From NCBI GenBank assembly GCA_023386395.1, contig JAEWJV010000327.1:1-25699 (forward strand): a stretch of DNA of 25,699 bases, written 5' to 3'. The stretch is from Bacteroidota bacterium (GTDB lineage Bacteria; Bacteroidota; Bacteroidia; Chitinophagales; Chitinophagaceae). Below, one piece after another: positions 15,829 to 24,227 of this stretch (position 1 is the stretch's first letter; each line of letters starts with the position of its first letter). Under the pieces are notes generated by a model. The model was given only the letters and a program-made list of their open reading frames with translations, was not told the DNA's origin and searched no databases. The translations under genes and the position numbers were made by a program.

Positions 15829-16794
15829 ATGAAAACAATACGGCTTAATCAGTGTTATCTTAGTAAAAAACTTATGGAGTTTGGCCGCGTTCCTGAAGAA
15901 ACATTAGACAGCATTGATTTCAGTTTGCACAAAGAACCTGCATTCAATAAAACTATTCTTCCCGGCAAGAAAAATAAAATGGCCAAAGTTTATGTTGGCT
16001 GCGCCAAATGGGGCAGGCCTGAATGGGTTGGAAAAATCTATCCTGAAAAAACAAAAGAGAAAGATTTCCTGAAGCATTATGTTCAACATTATAATTGTAT
16101 TGAACTAAATGCAACACATTATAAAATTTATGGCGAACGCGGCATTGCCAAATGGAATGAGCAGGCTTTTGGCAAAGACTTTTTGTTTTGCCCGAAAATG
16201 TATAAAGGTGTTACGCATTTTGGCAGGCTTACCGATAAACCTTTTCTCCTTACAGATTTTTTAAGAGGTGTGTTAGCTTTTGGCGAACACCTTGGGCCCA
16301 TTTTTATCCAGGTGAGCGATGCATTTTCCACCAAACGCAAAGACGAATTATTTGACTTTCTAAGATCGTTACCAACCGACCTGCAATTCTTTGTTGAGGT
16401 GCGACATGCAGACTGGTTTAAAGAACCTGCAGGCAAAGAATTATTTGAAACATTGCAGCAATTAAACATGGGCGCTGTTATTACTGATACCGCAGGGAGA
16501 AGAGATTGTGCGCACATGCATCTTACTGTTCCAAAAACATTTATCCGGTATGTGGGCAACAGCCTGCACCACTCGGATTATACACGAATCGATGCCTGGG
16601 TAGAACGCATGAAATATTGGTTAAACAAAGGCATTGAAGACATTTACTTTTTCATGCACATGCATGACGAGGCAACATCCCCCGAACTTACGATTTACCT
16701 GGTTAATAAGCTGAATGCCGCATGTGGTTTGAATTTGATAAAACCAAAGTTCGTGGAGAAGAAAGATGAGAGGCAATCATCTTTATTTAAATAA
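15829..16794 (+). CDS. DUF72 (YecE-like) family protein
   Basis: Up to 321 residues. The DUF72 TIM-barrel-like domain starts with VYVGCAKWGRPEWVGKIYP at about 54-72 and continues with FLKHYVQHYNCIELNATHYKIY, then FCPKMYKGVTHFGRL, GPIFIQVSD, and FFVEVRHADWF. Near the end is EDIYFFMHMHDE. The biochemical role of the family is not known; an AP-endonuclease-like fold is often noted. The first ATG (15829) abuts the preceding stop codon; a second ATG at 15874 giving MEFGRVPEETLDSIDF may be the true family start, from my memory of Bacteroidota homologues. The gene is convergent with the YjbR-like gene, with a single base between stop codons. Confidence 0.88.
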   Translation: MKTIRLNQCYLSKKLMEFGRVPEETLDSIDFSLHKEPAFNKTILPGKKNKMAKVYVGCAKWGRPEWVGKIYPEKTKEKDFLKHYVQHYNCIELNATHYKIYGERGIAKWNEQAFGKDFLFCPKMYKGVTHFGRLTDKPFLLTDFLRGVLAFGEHLGPIFIQVSDAFSTKRKDELFDFLRSLPTDLQFFVEVRHADWFKEPAGKELFETLQQLNMGAVITDTAGRRDCAHMHLTVPKTFIRYVGNSLHHSDYTRIDAWVERMKYWLNKGIEDIYFFMHMHDEATSPELTIYLVNKLNAACGLNLIKPKFVEKKDERQSSLFK

Positions 16795-16795
16795 T

Positions 16796-17110
16796 TCATT
16801 TTGCTTTTCTAAGATTGTACGCCTCTTTCAAAGCGCTCATCACTAATTTTTTATTTGCCTTTTTAAGGTTGATAGTTGTGGCACCTTTTAATCCCCATTT
16901 ATTGGGAACAGGAAAAATAATATCGCTGCCTGGCGGGCAAAAGATAAATTGAGTTTGCGGATCAAACATCAAATTCAATGTGGCATCGCTTACCAGTAAT
17001 GTGGCAAATATTTTTTTGTTTACTGTAAACGCAGTGCGATGAAAATGGGGCTTTTCCTCCGTGCCTTCCAATGATAAAGCCATTGCTTTTGCGTCTTCGG
17101 GTGTTATCAT
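16796..17110 (-). CDS. MmcQ/YjbR family protein
   Basis: A 104-residue cytoplasmic protein matching the MmcQ/YjbR family (CyaY-like fold). Recognisable are the N-terminal helix AKAMALSLEGTEEKPHF, the strand pair FTVNKKIFATLLVSDATLNLMF, and the C-terminal motif KGATTINLKKANKKLVMSALKEAY. The family is sometimes annotated as DNA-binding because of its double-wing appearance, but no role is proven. It lies 39 bp after the sulfatase-like gene on the same strand, so co-transcription is possible without implying a shared function. It is convergent with the DUF72 gene with a one-base gap. Confidence 0.85.
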   Translation of the reverse strand: MITPEDAKAMALSLEGTEEKPHFHRTAFTVNKKIFATLLVSDATLNLMFDPQTQFIFCPPGSDIIFPVPNKWGLKGATTINLKKANKKLVMSALKEAYNLRKAK

Positions 17111-17149
17111 ACAACTTTCGTTTACAGGATGCAGTTGCCAGTCAATATT

Positions 17150-18538
17150 TTAATATCCTGCGTAAGACTTTAATATATTTTTTAATTTTTGCTTTTCCAT
17201 TTTCTGACTTATTGTAAGCTCAGCATCCAAAAGGCGATCTTTCTCTAAAGGATCAATAAATATATTAAAAAATTTTCCGCGATTCCAATGATCATAAAGT
17301 TTATAGTTATAATCAAAAGAATAACTTACCGGTATTGGAATTTTCATATAATCGCGATCCCAGTAACAGTAAACAAAAGTTCTTTGATTGCCTTTTGTTC
17401 CTTTTAAATTATCAAAGAATGTTACTCCATCCAGCGGTCCCCAGGTTGATGGCCTGGATATATTGGCAATGCCTGCAAAGGTTGGCAGAAAATCAGTCAT
17501 ATCCACTAAAGAAGTATCAACTGCTCCCTGTTTTACGGTGCCCGGGCCATATACCACCAGCGGAACACTTATGCCTCTTCTATCCGTGTAATTCTTCCCG
17601 CCTTTAATTGGCGAGCCTTTGTACATCGATGTAATATTTTTATTGGTGGCGTTATCTGATGTAAATAAAATAATGGTTTTATTGGCAAGCCCGCCCGAAT
17701 CTATTTTTTTAATAAGCCTGCCAATCATTTTATCCATGTATGCAATCATACCCGGAAAATATTTTTTGTTTTCATGCAGGCTATCGTCAATGTCCGGATT
17801 CCAGTTTGCATAATCCGGATCATCAGGAGTGGGTGACCAGGGATGTTGTGCAAGGTTCAGCGAATATTGAATAAAGAAAGGCTTGCTTTTATTATTATCG
17901 ATAAACGTGCTGGCATAATCATAAAACAGGTCTTCAGAATATTTATTTTTTACAACGCTGTCGGGCAGGTAAGAAGCATTTTCATAGAGGTATGGCGATT
18001 TATATCTGCCATGATATTGATCCATGCCGTTATTGTCAACTATATTAAATGGCTGGAATACGCGGTAATTTTCGAAGCCATGTTTTTTTATGGAAGCATC
18101 GCCGCCATCAAACTGCCATTTACCTATATAGCAGGTTTTATAACCGGCATTCTGCAGCATATTGGCAATTGTTTTAGATGTATCGGGCAACAATCCAAAC
18201 TTTACCCAGTTGCGGAAATTGTATTTACCGGTTACCAATGCCAGCCGTGAAGGCGGCCCATCGGGATGTGAAAAAAAGTTGGTGAATTGCGTGCCGTTTG
18301 CAGCCATAAAATTCAGGTTAGGTGTGTTGTAAGATTCACCGCCTGTGTATTGCGGAACTTCGTATCCTATATCATCACCTATAATAAGTATAATGTTAGG
18401 TTTGCCGGATCTTAATCTCAGATCATCAGAAGCCTGGGCAGATACGGGAAGCGTATCATTAAATGTTTTTTTACATGAAGTAAATAATGCAAGCAGTAAA
18501 GCAATTGTTAATGCAAGTTTTGGATTAAAAGGTTTCAT
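17150..18538 (-). CDS. sulfatase-family lipoprotein lacking the catalytic Cys/Ser
   Basis: A 462-residue alkaline-phosphatase-superfamily protein. The chosen ATG gives a lipoprotein signal, LLLALFTSCKK, with Cys22. The sulfatase fold is clear: IILIIGDDIGYE with metal ligands D55-D56, TPNLNFMAANGTQFTNFF, GKYNFRNWVKFG, YIGKW (K140), H232, SDN with D295-N296, and K315 in IKGGK. However, the C/S-x-P-x-R motif that is modified to formylglycine reads GPPSR: Gly94 (codon GGG, 18257-18259) replaces the Cys/Ser, and the usual GKWH histidine is Gln142. A normal sulfatase mechanism is therefore unlikely, although the metal site seems mostly kept. It may be a binding protein, a different esterase, or a decayed enzyme. 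It is divergent from the acyltransferase gene. Confidence 0.85.
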   Translation of the reverse strand: MKPFNPKLALTIALLLALFTSCKKTFNDTLPVSAQASDDLRLRSGKPNIILIIGDDIGYEVPQYTGGESYNTPNLNFMAANGTQFTNFFSHPDGPPSRLALVTGKYNFRNWVKFGLLPDTSKTIANMLQNAGYKTCYIGKWQFDGGDASIKKHGFENYRVFQPFNIVDNNGMDQYHGRYKSPYLYENASYLPDSVVKNKYSEDLFYDYASTFIDNNKSKPFFIQYSLNLAQHPWSPTPDDPDYANWNPDIDDSLHENKKYFPGMIAYMDKMIGRLIKKIDSGGLANKTIILFTSDNATNKNITSMYKGSPIKGGKNYTDRRGISVPLVVYGPGTVKQGAVDTSLVDMTDFLPTFAGIANISRPSTWGPLDGVTFFDNLKGTKGNQRTFVYCYWDRDYMKIPIPVSYSFDYNYKLYDHWNRGKFFNIFIDPLEKDRLLDAELTISQKMEKQKLKNILKSYAGY

Positions 18539-18654
18539 AATGGTACGATTGAAGCTCAAATATAATGCTTTCAATTTTTTAATTATCAGGATAGTATAGT
18601 TCATTATAGTGTAACTTATTTTATTGAATTTCGTTTGTAAGCAAAACGCTGCAC

Positions 18655-19782
18655 ATGAAGGTTTCCCCGTCAACCAAAATAAATTACATCGATAATCTCC
18701 GTGTTTTATTAACTGTATTGGTAATTCTCCATCACACCTGTATTACGTATGGCGCGCCGGGTGGCTGGTATTTTTACGATAAAACATCAAATGAAACAGC
18801 GCAGATCTTTATGACATGGTTTGTTGCTGCCAATCAATCATTCTTCATGGGGTTTTTCTTTTTTCTTTCAGCTTTGTTTACAGAGCCATCTTATTTAAAA
18901 AAGGGCGCTGCAAAATTTACATTGGACCGTTTAAAACGGCTTGGCTTGCCGTTGCTTTTTTATTCATTTATATTCTCGCCGTTACTGAATTTCCTTATTT
19001 ACAAGTTTGGCTATAAAAAACCCGCAACACTTCTTCAATATCTTAAAGGCTACGACAACTGGATTGATCCGGGCGTCATGTGGTTTGTAGCAGCATTATT
19101 AATTTTCACCCTGCTATATGTTTTATACATGAAAACTTTTACGCACGGTAATAAGAACATGCATCGGTTGCCTGGCAATAACAAAATCATATTATTTGCA
19201 CTGCTGCTGGGGCTGATAAGTTATGTTGTGAGAATATTTTTTCCTATCGGATGGGTGTTGCATCCATTAGGTTTTCAATTTGCACATTTCACGCAATACA
19301 TAGCATTGTTCATTGCCGGCATTGCAGCAAGCCGGAATAAATGGCTGAAAGATATTGACGAAGCCAAAGTGAAAACCTGGCGCAGGCTGGCTCTAATATT
19401 CATTATAGCATTTCCATTGTTATATGCTGTAAAGATTTTTACAAACAGCACGCTTGAAAGCTTCCAGGGAAATGGAACGGCCAACTCATTATTAAACGGA
19501 GTATGGGAACAACTTACCGGCATTGCAATCATTATGGCTTTACTTACAGCCGCTAAATACAAATGGAATTATACAAGGCCAATTTTGCAAAATGCGGGGA
19601 GGACCGCTTATGCTACTTACATTCTTCATCCGCTTGCTGTTATTGCCATTACATTGTTGCTTAAAAACTGGCAGATCGAACCTGCTGTAAAATTCCTGGT
19701 TGCTGCCCCGGTTGTAGTAACAATATCTTTTCTTTTAGGTTCGCTGGCCGTAAGATTGCCGGGCATAAAAAATATTGTTTAA
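18655..19782 (+). CDS. acyltransferase-3 family integral membrane protein
   Basis: A 375-residue polytopic inner-membrane protein with about ten hydrophobic helices. The N-terminus IDNLRVLLTVLVILHHTCITYG carries the acyltransferase-3 (PF01757, OpgC/OafA-like) signature, with R16 and H27 at the R-x10-H spacing used by these enzymes. Further family features are SFFMGFFFFLSALFT, RLKRLGLPLLFYSFIFSPLLN, MWFVAALLIFTLLYVLYM and the C-terminal GRTAYATYILHPLAVIAI. These proteins transfer acetyl, succinyl or other acyl groups to extracytoplasmic glycans. The acceptor is unknown. It is transcribed divergently from the sulfatase-like gene across a 116-bp spacer. It ends 3 bp from the stop of the convergent SDR gene. 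Confidence 0.9.
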   Translation: MKVSPSTKINYIDNLRVLLTVLVILHHTCITYGAPGGWYFYDKTSNETAQIFMTWFVAANQSFFMGFFFFLSALFTEPSYLKKGAAKFTLDRLKRLGLPLLFYSFIFSPLLNFLIYKFGYKKPATLLQYLKGYDNWIDPGVMWFVAALLIFTLLYVLYMKTFTHGNKNMHRLPGNNKIILFALLLGLISYVVRIFFPIGWVLHPLGFQFAHFTQYIALFIAGIAASRNKWLKDIDEAKVKTWRRLALIFIIAFPLLYAVKIFTNSTLESFQGNGTANSLLNGVWEQLTGIAIIMALLTAAKYKWNYTRPILQNAGRTAYATYILHPLAVIAITLLLKNWQIEPAVKFLVAAPVVVTISFLLGSLAVRLPGIKNIV

Positions 19783-19785
19783 ACT

Positions 19786-20499
19786 TTATTTACCGGGAAT
19801 AGTTGGTCTTATTTCAACCTTACTGGGCAATGCACGGGCATTCATTTTCAAAAGATCTTCCACAAGTTCGCCAATATCTTCCGGCTGAATTTTCCACGCA
19901 TCAGCATCAGATGGAGTGTGATCATTAAAATGCGATGCAACCGAACCAGGCATTATCGTAGTTACCTTAATTCCATATTCACGCAGGTCTAACATAATGG
20001 CCTGCGAAAAACCAACCAACCCGAACTTACTCGCATTATATGCAGAACCATCTTTAAAAAAATTGGTGCCGGCGAGGCTTGCAACAGTTATAATATAACC
20101 TTTGGTTTCCTTTAATGCATCAATACTTGCTTTAACGCTGTTAAAAACACCGGTAAGGTTGGTATCGATTGTTTCATGCCATTCATCTATCGTTATATTT
20201 TCGATGGAGGCAAAATGGCCAACACCTGCATTCGCAATTAAAACATCTAACCGGCCAAACTTTTTTATCACTGCATCCACGGCTTTGTTTTCGCTTTCGG
20301 CATCACTTACATCAGATTGTAAAGCCAGAACTTTTGATTCATCATTGCTTAACGATTGCGCTGCTTCTTTTGCAGCAGCTGCATTACGGCTTGTTATAGC
20401 TACTTTCATTCCTGCTTTCAATAATATTTCAGCAATGCCGTAACCAATGCCTTTGCTGCCACCGGTTATATAGGCCACTTTATTTTCAAGTGAATTCAT
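19786..20499 (-). CDS. SDR family NAD(P)-dependent oxidoreductase
   Basis: A 237-residue classical short-chain dehydrogenase. The Rossmann cofactor motif is TGGSKGIG (12-19), NAG is at 90-92, N114 is in DTNLTGVF, the catalytic Ser141 is in ITVASLAG, and Tyr154-x3-Lys158 is in AYNASKFG. Arg38 after the second strand (ITSRNA) suggests a preference for NADP(H). The C-terminus is short, and PGSVAS is the usual cofactor loop. The substrate is unknown; 3-ketoacyl or sugar reduction are both common in this class. It lies 55 bp after the luciferase-like gene on the same strand, so the two oxidoreductases probably share a transcript. It is convergent with the acyltransferase gene. Confidence 0.92.
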   Translation of the reverse strand: MNSLENKVAYITGGSKGIGYGIAEILLKAGMKVAITSRNAAAAKEAAQSLSNDESKVLALQSDVSDAESENKAVDAVIKKFGRLDVLIANAGVGHFASIENITIDEWHETIDTNLTGVFNSVKASIDALKETKGYIITVASLAGTNFFKDGSAYNASKFGLVGFSQAIMLDLREYGIKVTTIMPGSVASHFNDHTPSDADAWKIQPEDIGELVEDLLKMNARALPSKVEIRPTIPGK

Positions 20500-20554
20500 T
20501 GTATATTTTTATGACTAACAATAGTGTCAAAAATTCAGCCATTGTTTAGGGCGA

Positions 20555-21604
20555 TTATAACTTAGATTTTGCGGGCTCCGTTGCGGCCTTAACTGCAGGC
20601 ACCACTTCCTTTCCAAACAATTCAATGGAGTGCATGATTTTTTCCTGCGGAATATCGCCATGAATTACCTGCGCTAAAAACCGCGTGTTATTAAATAATT
20701 TGTATTGATAAATAAGTTTATCAGCTACTTCTTTTGCACTGCCCACAAGCAATGGGCCTTCGGGCTGGCATAAATATTCAAACTGCTGTTTATTCATGGG
20801 ACTCCAGCCTCTTTCCTGCCCTATTTTATTCATCATTCTTCCATAAATAACCCAGAATTCTTCCCTGGCCTGTTCACTCGTATCAGCAACATATAAATGT
20901 TCATTGATGCATAACTGCAGTTTGTTTTCATCGTGCCCTGCTTTTTTTGCAGCATCCCGGTATAAATTGGTAAGCTGCGTAAACTGCACGGGGCTGCCGC
21001 CAAGAATAGCAATGGTTAAAGGCAAATTCAAGCTGCCTGCACGAATTACAGAAGCCGGTGTTCCGCCAACAGCAATCCAGATGGACAATTGGCGCTGCAA
21101 TGGCCTCGGATATACTCCAAGATTATTCAACGAAGCCCGGTGTGTTCCTTTCCATGCAACCCGTTCATGCTGGTTGATGTTTAATAAAAGATCAAGCTTT
21201 TCAATAAACAATTCATCATAATCATTCAGGTTATATCCAAATAAAGGGAATGATTCTATGAATGAACCGCGGCCCGCCATAATTTCTGCGCGGCCATTTG
21301 ATATTAAATCGAGCGTGGCAAAATTCTGAAATACACGCACGGGATCTGAAGAGCTCAAAACCGTAACGGCGCTTATAAATCTTATGTTTTTTGTAATGGT
21401 TGCGGCGCCTGCCAATACCATTTCAGGTGATGATACAACATAATCGGAACGATGGTGTTCGCCCAAAGCAAAAACATCCAGTCCTGTTGCATCTGCAAGC
21501 TTTGCTTCGTCCAATAAATCCTGTATCCTTCTGTGTGCATTTTCTGCATTACCCGCTTTATGATCGGGAACAATTTCTCCGAATGTGCTTATGCCAAATT
21601 CCAT
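20555..21604 (-). CDS. LLM-class flavin-dependent oxidoreductase
   Basis: A 349-residue member of the luciferase-like monooxygenase superfamily, probably cytoplasmic and using FMN/FMNH2. Typical features are MEFGISTFGE at the start, DATGLDVFALGEHHRSDYVVSSP (about 38-60), AATITKNIRFISAVTVLSSSDPVRVFQ, LDLISNGRAEIMAGRGSFIESFPLFGY (about 117-143), and WIAVGGTPASVIRAG. The set of motifs matches the subgroup often annotated as alkane-monooxygenase-like or LLM oxidoreductase without a defined substrate. The SDR gene follows 55 bp downstream. Upstream on the minus strand is TACTTTTA, one mismatch from the -7 consensus, with an 11-bp direct repeat just behind it, suggesting regulated expression. Confidence 0.9.
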   Translation of the reverse strand: MEFGISTFGEIVPDHKAGNAENAHRRIQDLLDEAKLADATGLDVFALGEHHRSDYVVSSPEMVLAGAATITKNIRFISAVTVLSSSDPVRVFQNFATLDLISNGRAEIMAGRGSFIESFPLFGYNLNDYDELFIEKLDLLLNINQHERVAWKGTHRASLNNLGVYPRPLQRQLSIWIAVGGTPASVIRAGSLNLPLTIAILGGSPVQFTQLTNLYRDAAKKAGHDENKLQLCINEHLYVADTSEQAREEFWVIYGRMMNKIGQERGWSPMNKQQFEYLCQPEGPLLVGSAKEVADKLIYQYKLFNNTRFLAQVIHGDIPQEKIMHSIELFGKEVVPAVKAATEPAKSKL

Positions 21605-21633
21605 GAGCTTAATTTATGTAATGTAAAAGTATT

Positions 21634-21669
21634 GGATAGATGAACAGGAAATTGTAAAGGATAGATGAA
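21634..21669 (-). promoter_or_regulatory. 11-bp direct repeat upstream of the LLM oxidoreductase gene
   Basis: On the minus strand TTCATCTATCC occurs twice (21659-21669 and 21634-21644), with a 25-bp period. The similarity extends 5 nt further (TTTAC versus AATAC). The gene-proximal copy abuts TACTTTTA, a near-consensus -7 box, about 30 nt before the start codon. Position and exactness suggest an activator or repressor binding site. Confidence 0.5.
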
Positions 21670-21679
21670 TGAAAAATTA

Positions 21680-21722
21680 TTAGCTGCGGCGCATAGGTTT
21701 TGATTGTGCCTTTGGCAGCTAA
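21680..21722 (-). terminator. terminator after the gluconokinase-like gene
   Basis: TTAGCTGC (21680-21687) pairs perfectly with GCAGCTAA (21715-21722), and inside it GGCGCA (21688-21693) pairs with TGTGCC (21705-21710), with a 4-nt bulge on one side. On the minus strand it is followed by TAATTTTTC. It separates the AraC/kinase transcript from the LLM/SDR transcript. The plus strand also has a T-run after the stem. Confidence 0.75.
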
Positions 21723-21765
21723 AGAAATTTTTTTAAAACATTTTACAAGTGCAAAAGCAGGTTCA

Positions 21766-23289
21766 TCAGGTTTGCTGCTGCAGGTTTGAAATATTTTCAA
21801 ATTCATCAAACAGCTTTACACTTAAACTTTCAAAAATGCGGAAATAATTATTATAAATTTTATGATTTTGTTTATTGGGTTTATAGCTGTCAGGAACCAC
21901 AACTGTTTGTGCCGCTTCGTCAATTGTTTTATATATGCCCATTTCCACAGCACTCAGCAAAAAAGCCCCAAGCCCGATACTGTTATTGCTTTGCCTGCTT
22001 GCATATAAAGGCTTATTAAACATATCAGTAATTATTTGGGCGCAAAAAGGTATGGAAGCAAAGCTTCCGTTTACGGAAAGGCTTTTTATGCTGCGGTGTT
22101 CCTGCAGTGTTTTTCCAATGCTGTATATTTCATACAAAATGCCTTCAATGGTGGCGCGTATAAAATGCGGACGGCCATGATTAATATTCAATCCAAAATA
22201 ACAGCCTCTTGCATTGGGGTTCCATATCGGCGCCCGTTCTGCCAGCAGGTACGGCAAAAACAATAATCCTTCGGAGCCCGCGTCAACTTTAGCAGCTTCG
22301 CTCATCAGCATATCCATACTGTATTCTATATCGAAAGGATTTTTAAATTCACCGAATTGCCGCGCAAACCAATCGAAGATAACGCCGCCATTATTGGTAG
22401 GCCCGCCGGACACATAATAGTTTTTTGTAAGCAGGTAATTAAAGAAACGCTGCTTTTCATCCTGCAGCACCTTTTTGCCCACAATACGCACGGCACCGCT
22501 GTCTTCAATTGTAATAGTGGCTTTGCCTTCGCCCCAAACGCCGGCGCCAAGCGTGGCCAGGCAACCATCGCTGGAACCAATTAAAATTTTAACACCGGAA
22601 GGCAGGCCAAGCGAAGTTTGATATGCCTTCAGCAACCGGCCCGGCGAATGAAATACCGGCACAAGCTCCGGCAATTTATCTGTCTTAATACCGGCAAACG
22701 CAAGGGCGTCAGGCTCCCAGTTTAATGTATGGATATTCATCAGGCCCGTTGCAGAAGCAAGGCTGTAATCAATACAGCATTTGCCGGTTAATTGCTGAAC
22801 GATATAACTTTTAATAGATAAAAATTTTGCGCTTTTTTTAAACTTCTCTTTATCGTTTTCTTTTATCCAGGCAATTTTTATTAAAGGCGACATGGGGTGA
22901 ATGGGAGTTCCTGTAGCTGTATAAATTTTTTTACATACCGGTGATGCATTTAATGCCGCCGCCACTTTTTTGCCGCGGTTATCACTCCATGTAATGGCAT
23001 TATCCAGCGGCACGCCGTTTTCATCAATCGCTAAAACGCTGTGCATGGATGCGCTGAAACAAATGCAACGCACTTTAATTTTCTGTGGATGAATTTTTTC
23101 GTTCAGCAGGTTTTTTAAAACATATAACATGGTAATAAAAATCTGCTCCGGGTCCTGCTCACTGTAATCGGGCCGAACATGAAATGTAGGATATGAGCCT
23201 TTCATAGAGGCAAGCAGGTCGCCCGAAAGGCTAAAGGCAAAAACCCTTACTGCATTCGTTCCTAATTCTATCGTAATAACGCATTCCAT
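21766..23289 (-). CDS. gntK: FGGY-family carbohydrate kinase, probable gluconokinase
   Basis: A 507-residue FGGY kinase. The ATG at 23289 is preferred; a start 48 bp earlier would overlap the regulator gene. The first phosphate motif is ELGTNAVRVFAF (8-19), and the catalytic Asp241 lies in IGSSDGCLATLGAG. The stretch SASMHSVLAIDENGVP then NAITWSDNRG (about 79-106) matches the gluconokinase subgroup (SAAMHSvi...ITWADNRS in Bacillus GntK as I recall it) better than xylulokinase or glycerol kinase. GTPIHPMSPLIKIAW is also typical. The likely reaction is D-gluconate + ATP to 6-phosphogluconate; other sugar acids or alcohols remain possible. The AraC gene ends 13 bp upstream, so the two form an operon, closed by the hairpin at 21680-21722. 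Confidence 0.85.
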   Translation of the reverse strand: MECVITIELGTNAVRVFAFSLSGDLLASMKGSYPTFHVRPDYSEQDPEQIFITMLYVLKNLLNEKIHPQKIKVRCICFSASMHSVLAIDENGVPLDNAITWSDNRGKKVAAALNASPVCKKIYTATGTPIHPMSPLIKIAWIKENDKEKFKKSAKFLSIKSYIVQQLTGKCCIDYSLASATGLMNIHTLNWEPDALAFAGIKTDKLPELVPVFHSPGRLLKAYQTSLGLPSGVKILIGSSDGCLATLGAGVWGEGKATITIEDSGAVRIVGKKVLQDEKQRFFNYLLTKNYYVSGGPTNNGGVIFDWFARQFGEFKNPFDIEYSMDMLMSEAAKVDAGSEGLLFLPYLLAERAPIWNPNARGCYFGLNINHGRPHFIRATIEGILYEIYSIGKTLQEHRSIKSLSVNGSFASIPFCAQIITDMFNKPLYASRQSNNSIGLGAFLLSAVEMGIYKTIDEAAQTVVVPDSYKPNKQNHKIYNNYFRIFESLSVKLFDEFENISNLQQQT

Positions 23290-23302
23290 AAAAGTTGTTG
23301 AT

Positions 23303-24193
23303 TTATTTTTGAAGCAGGTTATTTTTTCTGAATTCACTTGGTGTGAACCCGGTTAATTTTTTGAATGTTGTTGAAAAATGCTGTGATGAATAAAAACCCG
23401 TATCCAAGGCTATATCTGTAACCGATGCATCGCGTCGTTTTAATAATTTAATAGCTTCTGATATGCGGATATTGATAAGGTAATTTAAAGGTGAAAATCC
23501 TGTATAGTTTTTTACTTTCTCATTAAAGGCTGTAGTGCCAAGGCCAACAAGTGCCGCCATTTCATCAACCGTCCATTGATAATCCAAACGTTGCCGCAGT
23601 TGTTGTTCCAATTCCAAAAAAGTTTGCGGAAAATTGCGCAGCGTATTGTTTTGCCGTGTAAGCCCACGCGTAATTATAATAAACAATTCATCTATCAATT
23701 GGTTCACTCTTGTATTAAAACCAATTTCCTGGGAGCATATTTCAGCTTTTAATTTTTCAAGAATAAAGCCTGCTTCTTTCAGTTGCAAATGCAGCGGCCG
23801 GTTGTTCATCATAAGAATTTTGCCGATGGTTGATCTTTCATTTTCAGAAAGACTGCTCCATTTTCCCGGAACCATTTTTCCGGCCGGTTCTATACCTTCT
23901 ATTTTGATATTTATCCAGCAAAGTGTTCCTATATCAAGAAATCCTTTGCCGCCGCCAAATTTCTGGCCGGGCAATATCATGGCCACATCGCCGGGATATA
24001 AAATATGCTGCCGTTCGTGAATAAGCCATTCAAATTTACCATCTATTACATAGTAAATGCGCAAACTGTTGGTTGCCGTTGTATTCAAAGAGTGCAGCCG
24101 GATGGCATTATTCTTTTTTAGAGCAAACTCAACAATATGCGGAAATGGTTGCAGTTCTTTGGCAGCGCCTTGTTGTAAATAAAATTGGTTCAT
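23303..24193 (-). CDS. AraC-family transcriptional regulator
   Basis: A 296-residue regulator. The N-terminal part (about 25-100) is a cupin-like ligand domain (RIYYVIDGKFEWLIHERQHILYPGDVAMILPGQ). The C-terminal ~100 residues hold two helix-turn-helix units, at about 208-228 (TVDEMAALVGLGTTAFNEKVK) and 258-279. The AraC signature is GFYSSQHFSTTFKKLTGF then TPSEFR. It is followed after 13 bp by the FGGY kinase gene and faces the divergent SusC-type gene, so it probably senses a sugar or sugar acid and controls one or both. On the minus strand TACTTTTA lies about 20 nt before its start, the same near-consensus -7 sequence as in front of the LLM gene. Confidence 0.93.
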   Translation of the reverse strand: MNQFYLQQGAAKELQPFPHIVEFALKKNNAIRLHSLNTTATNSLRIYYVIDGKFEWLIHERQHILYPGDVAMILPGQKFGGGKGFLDIGTLCWINIKIEGIEPAGKMVPGKWSSLSENERSTIGKILMMNNRPLHLQLKEAGFILEKLKAEICSQEIGFNTRVNQLIDELFIIITRGLTRQNNTLRNFPQTFLELEQQLRQRLDYQWTVDEMAALVGLGTTAFNEKVKNYTGFSPLNYLINIRISEAIKLLKRRDASVTDIALDTGFYSSQHFSTTFKKLTGFTPSEFRKNNLLQK

Positions 24194-24227
24194 GCAGCAA
24201 GCAGTTAAAAGTACAAATTCCTGGCTA

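Noticed and set aside
18539..18673. N-terminal extension of the sulfatase-like gene up to an ATG at 18673.
   Set aside because: It would overlap the divergent acyltransferase start and hide the lipoprotein signal that begins at 18538; the added residues look like translated spacer.
23290..23337. Longer start for the gluconokinase-like gene.
   Set aside because: It overlaps the AraC gene and adds 16 residues ahead of the phosphate motif, which normally lies close to the N-terminus.
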